Part shown: positions 33,666 to 43,311 of the stretch, piece after piece
Layout of the letters: each line of letters starts with the position of its first letter
Numbering within the stretch: the stretch's first letter is position 1
Source of the DNA: Clostridium sp.
GTDB lineage: Bacteria; Bacteroidota; Bacteroidia; Bacteroidales; Muribaculaceae
Direction of reading: 5' to 3'
NCBI GenBank assembly: GCA_023663805.1
Contig: JAMPGR010000001.1
Coordinates: 307,862 to 371,861, forward strand
Length of the DNA: 64,000 nucleotides
Notes under the pieces: model-generated
Told to the model about the DNA's origin: nothing
Databases searched by the model: none
Seen by the model: only the letters and a program-made list of their open reading frames with translations
Made by a program: the position numbers and the translations under genes

Positions 33666-35548
33666 GATTCGACTACGACGTTATTGTTATCGGTGCGGGC
33701 CACGCCGGATGCGAGGCCGCCGCGGCCGCCGCACGCCTCGGCGCGGAGACCCTGCTCGTCACCCTAGACATGAACAAAATCGCCCAGATGAGCTGCAACC
33801 CCGCCGTCGGCGGAATCGCAAAGGGGCAGATCGTCCGCGAAATCGACGCGATGGGCGGCGAGATGGGGAAGATCACCGACCGCACGGCGATCCAGTTCCG
33901 CATGCTGAACCGCTCGAAAGGTCCGGCGATGTGGAGTCCCCGCGCCCAGAGCGACCGGATGAAATTCAGCGAAGCCTGGCGCCGCACACTCGAGAACCAG
34001 GAACATCTGTCGATGTGGCAGGACGACGTGACCGGACTGATTCTCGACAGCGGCAACAGCCGTGTAGAGGGGGTCACGACACGCCTCGGAGCGACATTCC
34101 GCGCAAAGGCCGTCGTCCTGACCGCCGGAACCTTCCTGAACGGCCTGATGCACATCGGGCGCGTGCAGGTACGCGGCGGACGCGTCGCCGAACCAGCCTC
34201 GACCGGACTGACCGAGCAACTCCGCGACCTCGGGTTCGCGACAGCCCGCATGAAGACCGGAACACCCGTCCGCATCGACGGCCGGAGCGTCAAATGGGAA
34301 CACACCGTCGCGCAGCAGGGGGACAACGACCACCACAAATTCTCCTTCCTCCCCGACGTTCGTCGCGAACTCCGCCAGCTCGACTGCCATATACTCTACA
34401 CCAATCCCCGGACCCACGAAGTACTGCGCCGCGGCCTCCCCGATTCGCCCCTCTACAACGGACAGATCCGGAGCATCGGACCCCGCTACTGTCCGAGTAT
34501 CGAGACAAAAATAGTTACCTTCGCCGACAAAGAAGAACATCAGTTATTCCTAGAGCCCGAAGGGGTGGACACACAGGAATACTACCTTAACGGATTCTCT
34601 TCGTCCCTGCCGATGGAGATACAGATCGAGGCTCTCGAGACAATCCCCGCTCTCTCTGAAGTCGCCATCTATCGCCCCGGCTATGCGATCGAATATGACT
34701 TCTTCGACCCGACCCAACTGCGCCACACCCTCGAGACGAAACAGATCGGCGGACTCTTCTTCGCCGGACAGGTCAACGGCACGACCGGCTACGAAGAAGC
34801 CGCCGGACAGGGACTGATTGCCGGACTGAACGCCGCGCTGCTGGCGAAAAACGAGGAGCAGATCGTCCTCGGCCGCGACCAGAGTTATATCGGCGTACTG
34901 ATCGACGACCTTGTTACGAAGGGTGTCGACGAGCCATACAGGATGTTCACCTCCCGCGCCGAATACCGTATTCTGTTGCGCCAGGACGACGCCGACATGC
35001 GCCTTACTCCGCTGGCCCACCGGATCGGGTCGGCCAGCGATGAGCGTTTCGAACTGATGGAATCGAAACGGCGCCAGCGCGACGGCCTGATCGACTTCGC
35101 CAGCCAGTTCTCCGTCAAGCCCTCCCTAATCAACCCCTCGCTCGAGGCAATCGGCGAACAGCCGCTCAAACAGGGGGTCAAACTCCGCGACCTTATACTC
35201 CGCCCCGGCCTGACGATACGCTCGCTCGAGACAATGATCGAACCGCTGCGGCGCCATATCGACGAAAACATCGAGGCCGCACGCCGCGAGGAGATCGTCG
35301 AAGCCGCCGAGATCCTGATGAAATATCGGGGCTACATCGAGCGCGAGGAGGCGATCGCCCGCAAACTCCAGCGACTCGAGGATGTACGAATCAGAGGCAA
35401 ATTCGATTATTCATCCATAACGTCGCTTTCGACCGAAGCGCGCCAGAAACTCCGGAAAATCGACCCCGAAACGATCGGTCAGGCAAGCCGCATCCCCGGA
35501 ATCTCCCCGAGCGACATCAATATTCTCCTCCTTCTTCAGGGCAGATAA
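33662..35548 (+). CDS. mnmG: tRNA uridine-5-carboxymethylaminomethyl modification enzyme MnmG
   Basis: 628 residues. The FAD-binding site GAGHAGCEAAAAAARLG is at the start; the MnmG signature SCNPAVGGIAKGQIVREIDAMGGEMG follows, and GQVNGTTGYEEAAGQG comes later. C-terminal helices (about 560-628) bind MnmE. With MnmE it modifies U34 of several tRNAs in the cytoplasm. It is coupled to ybeY by 4-nt overlap; a parS site lies 11 nt beyond its stop. mnmG (gidA) lies next to oriC in many bacteria. Confidence 0.97.
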   Translation: MRFDYDVIVIGAGHAGCEAAAAAARLGAETLLVTLDMNKIAQMSCNPAVGGIAKGQIVREIDAMGGEMGKITDRTAIQFRMLNRSKGPAMWSPRAQSDRMKFSEAWRRTLENQEHLSMWQDDVTGLILDSGNSRVEGVTTRLGATFRAKAVVLTAGTFLNGLMHIGRVQVRGGRVAEPASTGLTEQLRDLGFATARMKTGTPVRIDGRSVKWEHTVAQQGDNDHHKFSFLPDVRRELRQLDCHILYTNPRTHEVLRRGLPDSPLYNGQIRSIGPRYCPSIETKIVTFADKEEHQLFLEPEGVDTQEYYLNGFSSSLPMEIQIEALETIPALSEVAIYRPGYAIEYDFFDPTQLRHTLETKQIGGLFFAGQVNGTTGYEEAAGQGLIAGLNAALLAKNEEQIVLGRDQSYIGVLIDDLVTKGVDEPYRMFTSRAEYRILLRQDDADMRLTPLAHRIGSASDERFELMESKRRQRDGLIDFASQFSVKPSLINPSLEAIGEQPLKQGVKLRDLILRPGLTIRSLETMIEPLRRHIDENIEAARREEIVEAAEILMKYRGYIEREEAIARKLQRLEDVRIRGKFDYSSITSLSTEARQKLRKIDPETIGQASRIPGISPSDINILLLLQGR

Positions 35549-35559
35549 ACGGCCGAAAT

Positions 35560-35575
35560 TGTTCCACGTGAAACA
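35560..35575 (+). other. parS centromere site for ParB/Spo0J
   Basis: TGTTCCACGTGAAACA is a perfect 16-bp match to the parS consensus, lying in the 84-bp gap between mnmG and apt. ParB proteins load here and the ParA-ParB system then moves the origin region. Such sites cluster near the replication origin. No parA or parB gene is in this window. The spacing does not interrupt any coding sequence. Confidence 0.92.
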
Positions 35576-35632
35576 CGCCGCTTATTCGCCCAAAAACAGG
35601 AAAAATTTTCTCAACAAACATAATCTGCAGAC

Positions 35633-36154
35633 ATGGAATACATCAAATCTAAAATCCGAGACGTCCAGGATTTCCCCTCGAAAGGGATTCTTTTCAAGGA
35701 CCTGACAACCGCTTTCAAGGACCCCCGCGCACTCCACATCATCGGATGGGATCTCTCGCAACTCTACCGCGACAAGGGTGTCACGAAGGTAGTCGGGATC
35801 GAATCGCGCGGCTTCATCGGCGGCTCGATCCTCGCTTTCGAACTGGGAGCCGGATTTGTCCCCGCCCGCAAACCGGGCAAACTCCCCGCCGATACCGTCA
35901 AGGCGACCTACCGGAAGGAGTATGGCACCGACACGATCGAAATCCACCGCGACGCGATAACCGAAGATGACATCGTTGTCATCCACGACGATGTGCTCGC
36001 AACAGGCGGAACAATGTCGGCCGTCTATGACCTCGTCAAGAGCATGAATCCGAAGAAAATCTACATCAACTTCATCATCGAACTCGGATCGCTCAACGGC
36101 CGCCGCAACCTCCCCGAAGACGCCGAGGTCAACTCGCTGATCATATACGAATAA
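35633..36154 (+). CDS. apt: Adenine phosphoribosyltransferase
   Basis: 173 residues. The PRPP loop VVIHDDVLATGGTMSA and the flexible region GIESRGFIGGSILAFELGAGFVPARKPGKLP are both diagnostic. It converts adenine and PRPP to AMP in purine salvage. The start at 35633 follows the parS site by 57 nt. uvrC follows after 25 nt. Confidence 0.96.
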   Translation: MEYIKSKIRDVQDFPSKGILFKDLTTAFKDPRALHIIGWDLSQLYRDKGVTKVVGIESRGFIGGSILAFELGAGFVPARKPGKLPADTVKATYRKEYGTDTIEIHRDAITEDDIVVIHDDVLATGGTMSAVYDLVKSMNPKKIYINFIIELGSLNGRRNLPEDAEVNSLIIYE

Positions 36155-36179
36155 CCCAATATCCAGAACTCTCCGAAAC

Positions 36180-38000
36180 TTGGCCAAATACAAAAAACCA
36201 AAAGAACTGACGGACAAAATAGCCGTCATGCCGACCACCCCCGGGGTCTATACCTACTACGACTCCTCGGGGGAGGTCATCTATGTCGGGAAGGCCGTCA
36301 ACCTGAAACGACGCGTCTCGTCATACTTCAACCGAACCCACGACTCGACCCGCACGAACCTGCTCGTCCGCGCCATCGCCGACGTCAGCTATATCGTCGT
36401 CCCGACCGAACAGGACGCCCTGAACCTCGAGAATTCGATGATCAAGGAGTATCAGCCGCGCTACAATGTCCTGTTGAAGGATGACAAATCATACCCCTGG
36501 ATCGTCGTCACAAACGAACGCTATCCCCGCGTCTTCATGACCCGGCAGAAAATCAAGGACGGATCGAAATACTACGGCCCGTATACCGACACCGGCTCGG
36601 CCCGAGTCATCCTCGAACTAATCCGCGAACTCTACCCCCTTCGCCACTGCCGCCACAATATCACGGCGGAATATGTCGGGCGCGACCGCGGACGTCTCTG
36701 CCTCGAATATCATATGAAACGCTGCCAGGGTTGCTGCAAGGGACTCGTCTCCCCCGAGGATTACGCCCGCCATATCGAACGGGTCAAACAGATTCTCCGC
36801 GGCGACACCGCCGAACTTCTCGACTATCTCCGCGACGAGATGAACTCGCTCGCCTCGCAACTGCGCTTCGAGGAGGCGGCCGAACTGAAAGCCAAATATG
36901 ACCGACTCGAGCGTTACCGGTCGAAGAGTGTCATCGTCAGCCAGGTCGTCGACCATGTCGACGTCTTCGGCGTCGACGACGACGGCGGCACAGATGTCTT
37001 CATAAACTACATGCACGTCAAGAAAGGGGCGGTCGTCAAAAGCGTGACACTCCAGTACAAGCGCCGTCTCGACGAGTCGGTTCCCGAACTGCTCTCGCTC
37101 GCGATGGCCCAGATCAGCCAGGACCTCGGTGTCGAATTCGAGGAGATCGTCATGCCCGCGCTCCCCGATGTCCAGCCCGAAGGGATCCGCTTCGCCGTCC
37201 CCCAGAGGGGCGACCGGGCGAAACTACTCGAGGTCTCGTCGCGAAACGCCCGCCAGTATCGCGTCGACATGCTGAACCGCCTCGAGCGGACCGACCCCGA
37301 GCAGCGCGTCGACAAACTGATGGAGCGCATGCAGGCCGACTTCCGCCTAAGCGTCCAGCCGCGCCATATCGAATGTTTCGACAACTCGAATATCCAGGGG
37401 ACGAATCCGGTCGCTTCGTGTGTCGTATTCCGGAACGGAAAACCCTCGAAGAAAGACTACCGCCATTTCAACATAAAAACCGTCGTCGGCCCCGACGACT
37501 TCGCCTCGATGAAGGAGGTCCTGACCCGCCGCTACACCCGGATGATGAACGAGGGGGAGGAGCTCCCACAACTCGTCGTCGTCGACGGCGGAAAGGGACA
37601 ACTCAGTGCGGCCGTCGAGGCGTTCGACCAGATGGGGATCCGCGGGAAGGTCGCCCTCGTCGGCATCGCAAAACGCCTCGAGGAGATATATTTCCCCGGC
37701 GACAGCGTCCCGCTCTATATCGACAAAAACAGCGACTCGCTCCGCGTTATCCAGCAACTCCGCGACGAAGCCCACCGCTTCGGTATCACCCACCACCGCA
37801 ACCGCCGCAGCAAGGGACAGACCATTTCAGCCCTCGACAAAATCGACGGCATCGGCCCGAAGTCGCGCGACGCGCTGCTGACCCGCTTCAAGAGCGTCAA
37901 ACGAATCTCCGAGGCCGACCTCGACGCGATCGCCGACGTCATCGGCCCCGCCAAAGCATCGATCGTCTACAATGCACTACACCCCGAACCGGAGTCCTAA
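36180..38000 (+). CDS. uvrC: Excinuclease ABC subunit C
   Basis: 606 residues, read from TTG (MAKYKKPKELTDKIAVMPTTPG). Domains: GIY-YIG nuclease (about 18-95; GVYTYYDSSGEVIYVGKA), a Cys-rich middle region (GRLCLEYHMKRCQGCCKG), the UVR motif (about 220; LASQLRFEEAAELKAKYD), the RNase H-like nuclease (ECFDNSNIQG and VVVDGGKGQL), and a C-terminal helix-hairpin-helix pair (IDGIGPKSRDALL). With UvrA and UvrB it makes both cuts in nucleotide excision repair. TTG is supported because no ATG lies at the conserved start. Confidence 0.96.
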   Translation: MAKYKKPKELTDKIAVMPTTPGVYTYYDSSGEVIYVGKAVNLKRRVSSYFNRTHDSTRTNLLVRAIADVSYIVVPTEQDALNLENSMIKEYQPRYNVLLKDDKSYPWIVVTNERYPRVFMTRQKIKDGSKYYGPYTDTGSARVILELIRELYPLRHCRHNITAEYVGRDRGRLCLEYHMKRCQGCCKGLVSPEDYARHIERVKQILRGDTAELLDYLRDEMNSLASQLRFEEAAELKAKYDRLERYRSKSVIVSQVVDHVDVFGVDDDGGTDVFINYMHVKKGAVVKSVTLQYKRRLDESVPELLSLAMAQISQDLGVEFEEIVMPALPDVQPEGIRFAVPQRGDRAKLLEVSSRNARQYRVDMLNRLERTDPEQRVDKLMERMQADFRLSVQPRHIECFDNSNIQGTNPVASCVVFRNGKPSKKDYRHFNIKTVVGPDDFASMKEVLTRRYTRMMNEGEELPQLVVVDGGKGQLSAAVEAFDQMGIRGKVALVGIAKRLEEIYFPGDSVPLYIDKNSDSLRVIQQLRDEAHRFGITHHRNRRSKGQTISALDKIDGIGPKSRDALLTRFKSVKRISEADLDAIADVIGPAKASIVYNALHPEPES

Positions 38001-38072
38001 TTTACATTTGAAAACAGAAGAGAGACTGACTTCTGATTAATAATTTACTGTATATCAGCACCATATAGCTAT

Positions 38073-38119
38073 ACTCCAAAAAATCGAAATTTTCTGTCGG
38101 TTTTTTGGAGTTTATTTTT
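38073..38119 (+). terminator. Terminator after uvrC, overlapping the dcw promoter
   Basis: A 15-bp stem with one U-G pair (38073-38087 with 38097-38111), a 9-nt loop, then TTTATTTTT. The outer part ACTCC…GGAGT is the only GC-rich part. It would end the ybeY-uvrC transcript. Its tail overlaps the TATTTTTG box used for rsmH. The inner stem is A/T-rich and would also work weakly on the other strand. Confidence 0.75.
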
Positions 38120-38120
38120 G
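38113..38120 (+). promoter_or_regulatory. -7 box of the dcw cluster
   Basis: TATTTTTG, a full match to TAnnTTTG, 70 nt before the rsmH start. No perfect TTTG lies 19-21 nt upstream, so the -33 element is weak; the box overlaps the terminator tail. Confidence 0.5.
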
Positions 38121-38190
38121 TAAATAACGCCGAAAAGCAGTAATTTTATACCCGATTTGGAGCAGATTTTCGCCCCAAGCATAACTAACA

Positions 38191-39117
38191 ATGAACCAGA
38201 CAGTTTATCATATACCCGCACTCCTGCCCCAAGTAATCGAAGCTCTCGCGATCCGTCCCGGCGGCCGCTATGTCGACGCGACATACGGCGGCGGAGGCCA
38301 TTCGCGCGCGATTCTCGACCATCTCGGGCCCGACGGCCGTCTCTTCGCCTTCGACCAGGATATCGACGCGATCGAGCGCGCTCAGGCAGATCCACGCTTG
38401 ACGATGATCCACGCCAACTTCCGCTACCTGTCGAACTTCATGCGCTTCTACGGCGTCACATCGCTCGACGGCGTGCTCGCCGACCTCGGCGTGTCGTTCC
38501 ACCACTTCGACGACTCATCGCGCGGATTCTCCTTCCGCTTCGCCGAAGGAGATCTCGACATGAGAATGAACCGCTCGAGCCGTACGACAGCCGCGGACCT
38601 GCTGAACGAATCCTCCGAAGAACGTCTCGCCGAGATCTTCCGCACCTACGGCGAACTTAAACAGGCCCCGCGCCTGGCCGCCGCAATCGTCCGCCGCCGC
38701 GCGACGAAACCGTTCGCGGCGACAGCCGACCTGACCGAAGTTGCCGAACCGCTCCTCAACAGGGCACGCGTCAAAAAAGAGATGGCCCCCCTGTTCCAGG
38801 CCCTGAGGATCGAAGTCAACGACGAGATGGGCGCCCTCCGGAGTTTCCTCGAACAGACAACACGCCTGACAGCCCCCGGCGGACGGCTCGCGATCATCAC
38901 CTACCACTCGCTCGAAGACCGGATGGTCAAGAACTTCATCCGGACCGGAAACATCTTCGGCCGCGGCGAGACTGACCTCTTCGGCCGCAGCAACTCACCC
39001 TGGCGCCCGCTCGGGTCGAAACCGATCGTCCCCGACGAGGCCGAGATCGAAGCGAACCCCCGCTCGAGAAGCGCAAAACTCCGCGTCGCCGAAAAGGTCG
39101 CCGAAGAGACGCGATAA
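38191..39117 (+). CDS. rsmH: 16S rRNA m4C1402 methyltransferase RsmH (MraW)
   Basis: 308 residues. The SAM-binding site YVDATYGGGGHSRAIL, then FDQDIDAIERA and ADLGVSFHHFDDSSRGFSFR, match RsmH. It methylates N4 of C1402 in 16S rRNA and is the usual start of division clusters. In most Bacteroidetes mraZ precedes it; here only the terminator and promoter do. The C-terminus (RSRSAKLRVAEKV) is typical. Confidence 0.97.
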   Translation: MNQTVYHIPALLPQVIEALAIRPGGRYVDATYGGGGHSRAILDHLGPDGRLFAFDQDIDAIERAQADPRLTMIHANFRYLSNFMRFYGVTSLDGVLADLGVSFHHFDDSSRGFSFRFAEGDLDMRMNRSSRTTAADLLNESSEERLAEIFRTYGELKQAPRLAAAIVRRRATKPFAATADLTEVAEPLLNRARVKKEMAPLFQALRIEVNDEMGALRSFLEQTTRLTAPGGRLAIITYHSLEDRMVKNFIRTGNIFGRGETDLFGRSNSPWRPLGSKPIVPDEAEIEANPRSRSAKLRVAEKVAEETR

Positions 39118-39194
39118 CCCCCCGGACAACTCAGACCCGACACGCACACACAGACTATATACACCCAGCTCCTCAATCACCATCCCCACGGATT

Positions 39195-39560
39195 ATGGCA
39201 CGAAACACCGAACAAATCGACACCCCGACATCAGGACTCCTGAGCGAAAACTCCTGGCTGAGGCGCACCGCCTTCGGGCAGGTCATCACGATCGACTTCT
39301 TTCTCCGCCACTGGCTGATCGTTCTGTCGGTCGTCGGGCTCGTCATCTTCTATATCTCCGGAAAATATCTTGTCATGACGAACATGCGCGAACAGAAACG
39401 CCTCGAGCGCCAGCTCGAGATCGTCGAAACCGAACGCATCCGCGAACGCGAACTCTACATGAGCCGAATCCGCGAGTCGCAACTGACCGAAATGATCGAC
39501 ACGGCCCGCCTCGGCCTGCGCGTCCAGAACAAACCCGCCTACGACCTCGACGCCCGCTGA
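39195..39560 (+). CDS. ftsL: FtsL-like division protein (Bacteroidetes type)
   Basis: 121 residues: a cytoplasmic tail of about 40 residues, one membrane helix (about 42-62, LIVLSVVGLVIFYISGKYL), and a periplasmic coiled coil (NMREQKRLERQLEIVETERI). Position between rsmH and ftsI and the shape identify it as the FtsL equivalent, which in other bacteria forms the FtsQLB complex. Sequence identity to classical FtsL is very low. Confidence 0.82.
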   Translation: MARNTEQIDTPTSGLLSENSWLRRTAFGQVITIDFFLRHWLIVLSVVGLVIFYISGKYLVMTNMREQKRLERQLEIVETERIRERELYMSRIRESQLTEMIDTARLGLRVQNKPAYDLDAR

Positions 39561-39634
39561 AACCGGCAGAAACAAACCGAACCACCAGTCCCGAAACCCA
39601 ATTTTCCGCCCACCATCCCCCCCCCCACTGACAA

Positions 39635-41755
39635 ATGAGTCCGAGAAAGAAAACAAAGAAAAACGGCCGCCAGCGGATCCTCTTCCGCTACGGCTTCATC
39701 ATAGCCCTGATGCTCCTGCTCGCAGGCTTCATCGTCTGGGCCCTGATCGACAACACAGTCGTTTCGGCCGAAGCCTGGAACAAGGCCGCCGACAAGGAGT
39801 TGTCGCGCGTCGACACGATCCGTCCCGAACGCGGCGACATCCTCGCCTGCGACGGCAGCATCCTCGCGACGAACATGCAGCTCTATACGATCCGCGTCGA
39901 TTTCAACGTCAAAAAATTCAAGACCCGGCGTTTCAAAGCCGCCCTCGACAGCCTGAGCGACTCCCTCGCACGCTACTTCCCCCGCCGCGACAAACAGGGG
40001 TGGAAAAAATATCTCGCCTCCCAGGTCAGAAACGCCGAAGGAGAGCGCTGGAGCTGCTGCCCCCTGGTCGCCCGGGCCTCCTATTCCGATTTCCAGAAGA
40101 TCCAGTCGTTCCCCTTCTTCAACATCGGACGAAAGGAATATACCGGCCTTTATAAAGAGCCGACGCTGATCCGCACGAACCCCTACGGACGGATGGCCCT
40201 GCGAAGCATCGGCCGCGTCGGCGAACAAGTCGACGACCCGACGCGCCGCGGCCGTTCCGGCCTCGAGATGGCCCTCGAGAAATATCTCTGCGGAACCCCC
40301 GGCTTCACGAAAAAGGTAGCGATGACAAGCGGCATCTCCGACTGGGTCGACATCCCCGCCGTCCGCGGCTACGACGTCATAACGACAATCGACATAAAGA
40401 TGCAGGACATCGTCGAAAACGAACTGAACAAGATCCTCGACGAGATCCAGAGCGACTGGGGCCTCTGCGTTCTGATGGATGTCAAGACCGGCGACATAAA
40501 AGCGATCTCGAACCTCGACCGGACAAAGAAAGGGACATACATCGAGGGTATGAACCGGGCCGTCCAGCAGATCGAACCCGGCTCGGTCGTGAAGGTTCTC
40601 TCGATGATGGTCGCCCTCGACAACGGAATCGTCAGCGTCGACGAACAGATCGACACCCACAGCCCCTGGATCTACCACGGACGCCGCCTGAGCGACACCC
40701 ACGTCAGCGCCTCGAAAACCCCCGAACAGATTATTATCGAATCATCCAACATCGGAATGGCCAAGATTATCACCCGCGCCTGGGAAAAGAACCCCGGCGA
40801 ATTCTACTCGGCCATCCGACGGACCGGATTCCTCGACCCGCTGAACACCGGGATCGCCGGCGCCCACCCCGCACGAATCGACAGCATCGCGAAAGCAAAC
40901 GGCGAGGGACAACTGCTTCTGTCCCGCATGGCTTTCGGCTACTCGACGATGATTCCACCGATGCAGACCCTCGCACTTTATAACGCGATTGCCAACGACG
41001 GAAAATTCGTCAGACCGCGTCTCGTGACCGGCATGCGCAACGCCCTGCGCGACACGACCTACGAAGTCCAGTATGTCCGCGACAGCATCTGCAGCCGCCG
41101 AACCGCACGGCTTCTGCGCAAATGGCTCGACGGAGTTGTCAACGACAAACACGGAACCGCCTACAACATGATCCACCGCGGCAACGTACGACTCGCCGGA
41201 AAAACCGGAACATGCAACGTCCATGACACGACGACGATGAGTTACCGCCCCGGCGTATCACGACTGGCCTTCTGCGGATTCTTCCCCTCCGACGAACCCC
41301 GCTACACCTGCATCGCCGTCGTCAGCCCCCCGCGCCAGAACTTCTTCGGCGCGGCGAGCACCAGCGGACGCGTCATCCGGAACATCGCCGAAAACTTCTA
41401 TGCCCGCGGCATGCTCGGCAATATCTCCGACTTCCGCGAGGATGCACGCAACAACACCGCCGCGAAACGACCCGCCCCAATCCACTTCGCCTCCGCCGAC
41501 CCCGGCAGGGCCCGCCGGGTCCAGCGCGACCTCGGCGTCAAGGCCGACAGCATCCACCACTTCGACAGTCCGGCATCACCCTCCTCGGGGGTCCCGAACG
41601 TCGTCGGCTACAATATCCGCGAGGCGATCGCCGTGCTCGAACAGGCCGGATACAACGTCGAATTCTCCGGCGCCGGATGTGTCTCCCACCAGAAGCCCGC
41701 AGCCGGCGCCAGCGCTCCCCGCGGAAGCCGCGTCGCCCTGAACCTCTCGAGATAA
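39635..41755 (+). CDS. ftsI: Penicillin-binding protein 3 / FtsI with C-terminal PASTA domain
   Basis: 706 residues. One membrane helix (about 21-42), a dimerisation domain, and a transpeptidase domain. The catalytic motifs are the Ser of GSVVKVLS (SxxK), SSN (ESSNIGMAK, SxN) and KTGT (LAGKTGTCN). Residues 650-700 form a PASTA-like domain (SGVPNVVGYNIREAIAVL, PRGSRVALNLSR). It cross-links septal peptidoglycan with FtsW. The PASTA domain may bind peptidoglycan. Lies 75 nt after ftsL. Confidence 0.96.
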   Translation: MSPRKKTKKNGRQRILFRYGFIIALMLLLAGFIVWALIDNTVVSAEAWNKAADKELSRVDTIRPERGDILACDGSILATNMQLYTIRVDFNVKKFKTRRFKAALDSLSDSLARYFPRRDKQGWKKYLASQVRNAEGERWSCCPLVARASYSDFQKIQSFPFFNIGRKEYTGLYKEPTLIRTNPYGRMALRSIGRVGEQVDDPTRRGRSGLEMALEKYLCGTPGFTKKVAMTSGISDWVDIPAVRGYDVITTIDIKMQDIVENELNKILDEIQSDWGLCVLMDVKTGDIKAISNLDRTKKGTYIEGMNRAVQQIEPGSVVKVLSMMVALDNGIVSVDEQIDTHSPWIYHGRRLSDTHVSASKTPEQIIIESSNIGMAKIITRAWEKNPGEFYSAIRRTGFLDPLNTGIAGAHPARIDSIAKANGEGQLLLSRMAFGYSTMIPPMQTLALYNAIANDGKFVRPRLVTGMRNALRDTTYEVQYVRDSICSRRTARLLRKWLDGVVNDKHGTAYNMIHRGNVRLAGKTGTCNVHDTTTMSYRPGVSRLAFCGFFPSDEPRYTCIAVVSPPRQNFFGAASTSGRVIRNIAENFYARGMLGNISDFREDARNNTAAKRPAPIHFASADPGRARRVQRDLGVKADSIHHFDSPASPSSGVPNVVGYNIREAIAVLEQAGYNVEFSGAGCVSHQKPAAGASAPRGSRVALNLSR

Positions 41756-41809
41756 CCAAACGAACCGAAACCGAAACAAAACGATAAAACACCGATATAG
41801 TATAGAAAA

Positions 41810-43273
41810 ATGAAGAAACTGTCCTATCTTCTGAAAGCGATCGACCCGGTCGAAACGATCGGGATGTCTGAACGAGACATCGAATCCGTCGAAAGCGACT
41901 CCCGCCGGATCAAACCGGGAGCACTATTCGTCGCCGTCCGCGGCGTCAACGTCGACGGCCACAAGTTCATCCCGCTGGTCACCTCCGCCGGTGCCGCCGC
42001 GATCGTCTGCGAGGAATTCCCCGAGAAAATCGACTCGACCGTTACATATATAAAGGTACCGGACAGCGCCGTCGCCCTCGGACGGCTCGCTTCGCAGTGG
42101 TATGACAACCCTTCACGCAAACTGCGCCTGGTCGGCGTTACCGGAACAAACGGAAAAACGACGACAGCGACCCTGATCTACGAGATGGCCCGCCTGATGG
42201 GGTTCAAGGCCGGACTCCTCTCGACCGTCTGCAACTATATCGACGACGAGGCGGTCCCGACAACCCAGACAACCCCCGATCCGCTGACACTCAACCGGCT
42301 CCTGGCGCGCATGGTCGAAGCAGGATGTGCCGTCGCCGCCATGGAGGTCAGTTCGCACGCCGCCCACCAGCACCGCATCGCCGGACTCCGCTTCGCCGGA
42401 GGAGTCTTCACGAACCTGACACGCGACCACCTCGACTACCACAAAACCGTCGAGAACTATCTCCGCGCAAAAAAATCGTTCTTCGACAACCTCCCCGAAG
42501 AGGCTTTCGCCCTGACAAACCTCGACGACCGCAACGGACTTGTCATGCTCCAGAACTCACGTGCAAACCACTATACCTACTCGATCCGCGAAGTCGCCGA
42601 CTTCCACGGCCGGATCATCGAAAGCCGCCTCGACGGAACGCTCCTGTCGCTGAACGGCCACGAGGTCGAAGTGCTCTTCACCGGACGCTACAACGCCTCG
42701 AACCTGACGGCCGTCTACGGCGTCTCGCGCCTGCTCGGATGGGAGGATGAACAGGTCCTTGCGGCGATGAGCCGCCTCGTTCCGGTCGCAGGGCGCTTCC
42801 AGACCTTCCGCAGCCGCCCCGAAGCGGGAGTTACCGCCGTCGTCGACTATGCCCACACCCCCGACGCGATCGTCAACGTCCTGACCGCCATCCGCGGTGT
42901 CATGGGCGTCGGCGGACGGATCCTGACCGTCGTCGGCGCCGGAGGGAACCGCGACCACGGCAAGCGCCCGATCATGGCGCGCGAAGCCGCCTCCCGCAGC
43001 GATATGCTCGTCCTGACGAGCGACAACCCCCGCGACGAAGAGCCCCTCGAGATCATCCGCCAGATGGAGGAGGGCCTCGACCCCGAAGCGCGCCGCAACA
43101 CCCTCACGATCGCCGACCGCCGCGAAGCGATCCGTACCGCCGTGCGCCTCGCCCGCCCGGGCGATGTCGTCCTCGTCGCCGGCAAAGGCCACGAAGACTA
43201 CCAGGAAATCAAAGGTGTCAAACACCATTTCGACGACCGCGAGGTCGTCGCCCAGGCGCTCTCCGAACTCTGA
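41810..43273 (+). CDS. murE: UDP-MurNAc-tripeptide synthetase MurE
   Basis: 487 residues. ATP loop [14 protein letters not shown], the carbamoylated-lysine region ([12 protein letters not shown]) and the DNPR motif (SDNPRDEEP) that selects meso-diaminopimelate. It adds the third amino acid in peptidoglycan precursor synthesis. The DNPR motif says that this organism has meso-A2pm in its wall. It is followed after 38 nt by mraY. Confidence 0.97.
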   Translation: MKKLSYLLKAIDPVETIGMSERDIESVESDSRRIKPGALFVAVRGVNVDGHKFIPLVTSAGAAAIVCEEFPEKIDSTVTYIKVPDSAVALGRLASQWYDNPSRKLRLVGVTGTNGKTTTATLIYEMARLMGFKAGLLSTVCNYIDDEAVPTTQTTPDPLTLNRLLARMVEAGCAVAAMEVSSHAAHQHRIAGLRFAGGVFTNLTRDHLDYHKTVENYLRAKKSFFDNLPEEAFALTNLDDRNGLVMLQNSRANHYTYSIREVADFHGRIIESRLDGTLLSLNGHEVEVLFTGRYNASNLTAVYGVSRLLGWEDEQVLAAMSRLVPVAGRFQTFRSRPEAGVTAVVDYAHTPDAIVNVLTAIRGVMGVGGRILTVVGAGGNRDHGKRPIMAREAASRSDMLVLTSDNPRDEEPLEIIRQMEEGLDPEARRNTLTIADRREAIRTAVRLARPGDVVLVAGKGHEDYQEIKGVKHHFDDREVVAQALSEL

Positions 43274-43311
43274 CCCCCGAAAACGAACGAACAAAAAAAC
43301 ACCGCTAAGAA

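Noticed and set aside
42550-42570. CACGTG core resembling a second parS inside murE
   Set aside because: Only the central six bases match; the flanks do not fit TGTTNCACGTGAAACA.
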